A DNA stretch of 64,000 bases from Kitasatospora sp. SolWspMP-SS2h (GTDB taxonomy: Bacteria > Actinomycetota > Actinomycetes > Streptomycetales > Streptomycetaceae), in contig NZ_QLLT01000032.1 in the NCBI RefSeq assembly GCF_003259315.1, positions 1 through 64,000 of the forward strand. The letters are read 5' to 3'. The notes beneath the pieces are model-generated. The model was not told the DNA's origin. It worked only from the letters and a program-made list of their open reading frames with translations, and made no database searches. This document shows, piece after piece, positions 61,809-64,000 of this stretch (its first letter is position 1; each line of letters opens with the position of its first letter). The translations under genes were made by a program, and so were the position numbers.

Positions 61809-62174
61809 TCAGCGGGTGCGGCGGGCCGGCGGGCGGATCGGCAGCGGGATCTCGCCGGGCGGTGCCGTGTGGTCGGGGCGTCCGGGTCGCGGGGGCGCGG
61901 CCCGGGAGGTGAGGGCGCGCAGGTGGACGTGGACGGTGGCAGGCTCCGTGCCGGTGAGGTCCGCGACCACGGCCAGGGGCAGGTGGAGGACCGTGTGCAG
62001 GAGCAGGGCGTCCTGCTGCGGCGGTTCGAGATGGGCGGTGGAGCGCAGCCGGGCAGGGTCGGCGGCGGCGTGGACGTGGTGGCGGACCGCCTGCCAGGCG
62101 CAGGCGGAGGGGCTGGAGGTGGCCAGGGCCTGCTGCCAGGTCGCGGCGAGGGCGTCGAATACGCCCCCCTGTCA
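61809..62174 (-). pseudogene. sigma-70 region-4-like gene with frameshift at a G-run
   Basis: The minus strand reads FDALAATWQQALATSSPSAC then AAADPARLRSTAHLEPPQQD and ALLLHTVLHLPLAVVADLTG, ending RPPARRTR. The P-Q-Q-D-A-L-L-L...L-P-x-x-x-V-A-x-L-T-G pattern resembles sigma factor region 4. The only plausible start, the GTG at 62174, is out of frame because of six Gs (62163-62168 on the plus strand shows cccccc); five would restore the frame. It may be a pseudogene or a homopolymer error. Confidence 0.5.
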
Positions 62175-62364
62175 CCGCAGCTCGCAGGCAGACACGGCCC
62201 GGGATTGATTCATTTTCGGACGAGATGCGTTGCCGACCCTGGCGCGGGAATGACACCCTGGAAAACAGCGCACCTTTCGGCCACGGCCGGAACTTCCCTG
62301 GCGCAGTGGCTGCACCACGAACGAGGGATCCGGGCATCACCGCGACTTCCCGCGCGGCGCCCGC

Positions 62365-62407
62365 GAGGGTGGCACGCCCCCCGGGGCGGAGCCACCCTCC
62401 GCTTTTT
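62365..62407 (+). terminator. rho-independent terminator (plus strand)
   Basis: GAGGGTGGC (62365-62373) and GCCACCCTC (62391-62399), with inner GCCCC/GGGGC pairing, are followed by cgcTTTTT. It is a textbook terminator for a plus-strand transcript, though no plus-strand gene lies upstream. It sits where the minus-strand methyltransferase paralogue is broken off. Confidence 0.75.
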
Positions 62408-62861
62408 CCGGTCCAGGGCCAGGCGCAGGTGGGGGTTGTCCAGGAGCTGGCCGAGGTGCTGCGGGTAGGAGTACAGCAGCAGCGGGACGCCCTCGCAGCG
62501 GCTGAGCACGTAGCCGTAGGCGTAGCGGCAGGTCGTCACCGCCACCGTCCGCTGCCCGGACCGGGCGGCGTGCACGTCCTCCCACAGCCGGTACAGCGCG
62601 CCCCCCGCCCGGTCGGGGCCGAAGCCAACGTGCAGCACCTGGTCGACCTCGGCCGCGGCGCGGCGCACGGATGCGTCTTCGAGGGTGGTGGCCGCGCGCC
62701 GGGCGGGGACGTTGGCGCGCGGCGACCACAGGTTGGGGGAGGCGAGGGCGAGGTCGACCCAGCTGGGCAGGGGTACTGGGTCAGCGGTCCCCTCATCCAG
62801 TCGGGCGGCACGGCCTGGCCCGGGGGACCGGCGTGCAGTCGGCCGGGAGCGGGTGCGTCAC
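62390..62861 (-). pseudogene. truncated, frameshifted SAM-methyltransferase paralogue
   Basis: A GTG at 62861 overlaps the stop of the methyltransferase gene (GTGA) and begins MTHPLPADCTPVPRARPCRP; the frame then hits TGA, while another frame continues LPSWVDLALASPNLWSPRAN, VDQVLHVGFGPDRAGGALYR, RTVAVTTCRYAYGYVLSRCE and PHLRLALDRKKR. This parallels the N-terminal half of the intact gene at 62858-63664. It ends at the terminator hairpin, so the 3' half was lost. Confidence 0.7.
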
Positions 62862-63664
62862 GCCGGCCCCCCGATCCGGTAGACCGCGCCGACGGAGCGG
62901 ATGCCGTGCTCAGGCTCGGCGGGCAGGTGCGGACGGGGAAGGTCGGCGGCGAGGGCGCCGGGGATCTCCTCCAGGCGGGCCAGCAGGGGCAGCAGGCCGC
63001 TGTGGTGGCTGGAGTAGAACAAGGCAGGGCGCTGGCCGGTGTGCCGCCGCCAGCCCTCGCGCAGCCACCGGCGCTCGGTGGCGTCCTCGACCCTGATGCC
63101 CGTCACGGCGAGGGTGCTGCCCGCGGCGAGATGCGCCAGCAACTGCTCCAGCAGCTCCTGAAGGGGCTCCCGTCGGGTGCGGTGCGCTCCGGCCAGCACG
63201 ATGCCCAGCGGCCGGGCGAGGTCGAGGTGCTCGCGCAGGGCCGCGTCGTCCAGCAGGCCGGGCAGGTCGTCGGCGTCGCGGTGCAGCAGGATGGCCGGGC
63301 CCTCGTAGAGCAGTCCGGCCCAGGTGCGGCTCTGCTCGCAGGTCGTGACGGCCACCACCCGGGGGCTGCGCTGGTAGGTCCACCAGTCGTGGGGCCCGTG
63401 CTGGGGCAGGCCTACGCCGAAGCCGAGGTGGAGCACCTGCCGGTGCTCGCGCTGGGTCCACCGGTAGGCGGCTTCCTCCGCCTGGTCGGCGCCGCGCACT
63501 GCGCCGGGCAGCTGCGGGTGCCGATCGAGCAGGAGGTCGGCGGCGGCGTAGGCGAGGCGGGGGACGTTGCGCGCGCGTCGGCGCTGGGGGTGGGGGTCGT
63601 CGGCCAGTGCGAGGGCGACGTACGCGGGCGAGAGCCGCTGCGGCAGTTGCTCAACGGTGCTCAT
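62858..63664 (-). CDS. SAM-dependent methyltransferase-like protein (Methyltransf_19 type)
   Basis: The product is 268 residues from the ATG at 63664. It opens with ADDPHPQRRRARNVPRLAYA, and the binding core includes HRQVLHLGFGVGLPQHGPHD, VVAVTTCEQSRTWAGLLYEG and ALREHLDLARPLGIVLAG. It resembles actinomycete SAM-dependent methyltransferases, but the classical GxGxG loop is replaced by LGFGVGLP, so activity is uncertain. A degraded paralogue follows in the same direction, indicating tandem duplication. Confidence 0.65.
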   Translation of the reverse strand: MSTVEQLPQRLSPAYVALALADDPHPQRRRARNVPRLAYAAADLLLDRHPQLPGAVRGADQAEEAAYRWTQREHRQVLHLGFGVGLPQHGPHDWWTYQRSPRVVAVTTCEQSRTWAGLLYEGPAILLHRDADDLPGLLDDAALREHLDLARPLGIVLAGAHRTRREPLQELLEQLLAHLAAGSTLAVTGIRVEDATERRWLREGWRRHTGQRPALFYSSHHSGLLPLLARLEEIPGALAADLPRPHLPAEPEHGIRSVGAVYRIGGPA

Positions 63665-63814
63665 CGTGCCCGCCCCACGGTGTCGAGGCGGCAGGAGCGG
63701 CCGAAGACCGACGTGGACGTGGTGGTGGGTGCCAAGAATGCAGTGGGCACAGGGGTACTCCGGGGGTCGAAGGCGCGTGGGCGGGGCTGGCCGCGCCTTG
63801 GTGCTGAGGGGTGG

Positions 63815-64000
63815 TCAGGCGGGGCGAGGGCCGCCGGGCGGCCCAGTCCGCCACCGCGCGGCCTGGCGGCGGACCGCGAGAGCCGTGAGCTGCGCGGCGG
63901 CGTCGGGCATGTCGCTTCGTTCCGGTGCCGGGGCGGAGGCGAAGACGATCGCGGGGCGTTCGCCGGAAGGCGGCGGGTCGTCCAGGACGGCGCGCGGGGT
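63815..64000 (-). CDS. partial CDS, C-terminal end of an unknown protein
   Basis: The frame is open to the window edge and reads AVLDDPPPSGERPAIVFASA then PERSDMPDAAAQLTALAVRR, ending GPPGGPRPA at a stop (63815-63817). The upstream part lies beyond the window. No family can be assigned. Confidence 0.5.
   Translation of the reverse strand, partial: TPRAVLDDPPPSGERPAIVFASAPAPERSDMPDAAAQLTALAVRRQAARWRTGPPGGPRPA

Overview
The window is very GC-rich DNA (roughly 70% or more overall) with GTG and TTG starts, AUGA/GTGA-type gene overlaps and strong third-position GC. It carries STAS anti-anti-sigma proteins, an LCP/TagF-type wall-polymer locus, giant secreted RHS proteins and plasmid-type helicase and replication genes. 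This points to a Streptomyces/Kitasatospora-type actinomycete. I see no chromosomal core gene. The mix of duplicated fragments, pseudogenes, iteron-like repeats and replication-type genes suggests a large (probably linear) plasmid or a chromosome arm; this is an inference.

Layout. 1-5.5 kb: sparse, low-complexity GC-rich DNA with a few small genes (two small membrane proteins, a STAS protein, a zinc-ribbon-like protein) separated by three families of long repeats, one of which is a 21-bp-phased TTGAC array. 5.5-9.6 kb: Nudix hydrolase and deoxyribosyltransferase-like genes divergent from a DeoR regulator, then a PP2C-like phosphatase and hypotheticals. 10-16 kb: a secreted RHS protein followed by three displaced RHS C-terminal tips. 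All four tips are hydrophobic, each is followed by a tiny membrane-protein gene, and each module ends in an inverted repeat. 16.7-21.8 kb: small genes including two STAS genes that share a duplicated 3' region. 21.8-33 kb: a 3518-residue RHS toxin with three LamG-like domains and a nuclease-like tip, overlapping a SUKH immunity gene. 33.9-36.7 kb: decayed genes and an EEP-family hydrolase. 36.7-43 kb: a three-gene wall glycopolymer locus (LCP ligase, GT2-TagF fusion, Asp2-like protein).

44.6-50.2 kb looks like plasmid maintenance DNA: a zinc-finger protein, a cluster of TTYCGTTGCNGCNACGRAA palindromes, and two small winged-helix genes flanked by two kinds of palindromic repeat that resemble iterons. 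A truncated copy of the helicase gene follows. 50.3-53 kb: an EACC1-caspase pair, with the caspase fused to three membrane-embedded PH-like repeats, a predicted conflict or suicide module. 53-61.6 kb: a helicase with helicase-associated repeats, a hypothetical gene, and a tightly coupled operon of an XRE protein, a 725-residue protein with polymerase-palm-like motifs and a 233-residue HTH protein. I propose this operon as a divergent telomere-associated/terminal-protein system (Tap/Tpg or Tac/Tpc type). 61.8-64 kb: a sigma-region-4-like gene with a frameshift, a SAM-methyltransferase gene, its broken paralogue and a gene cut by the window end.

The strongest candidates for undescribed biology are the RHS hydrophobic-tip cassette array with single- or double-spanning membrane partners, the putative telomere operon with a split XRE domain, and the caspase-PH membrane fusion with EACC1.
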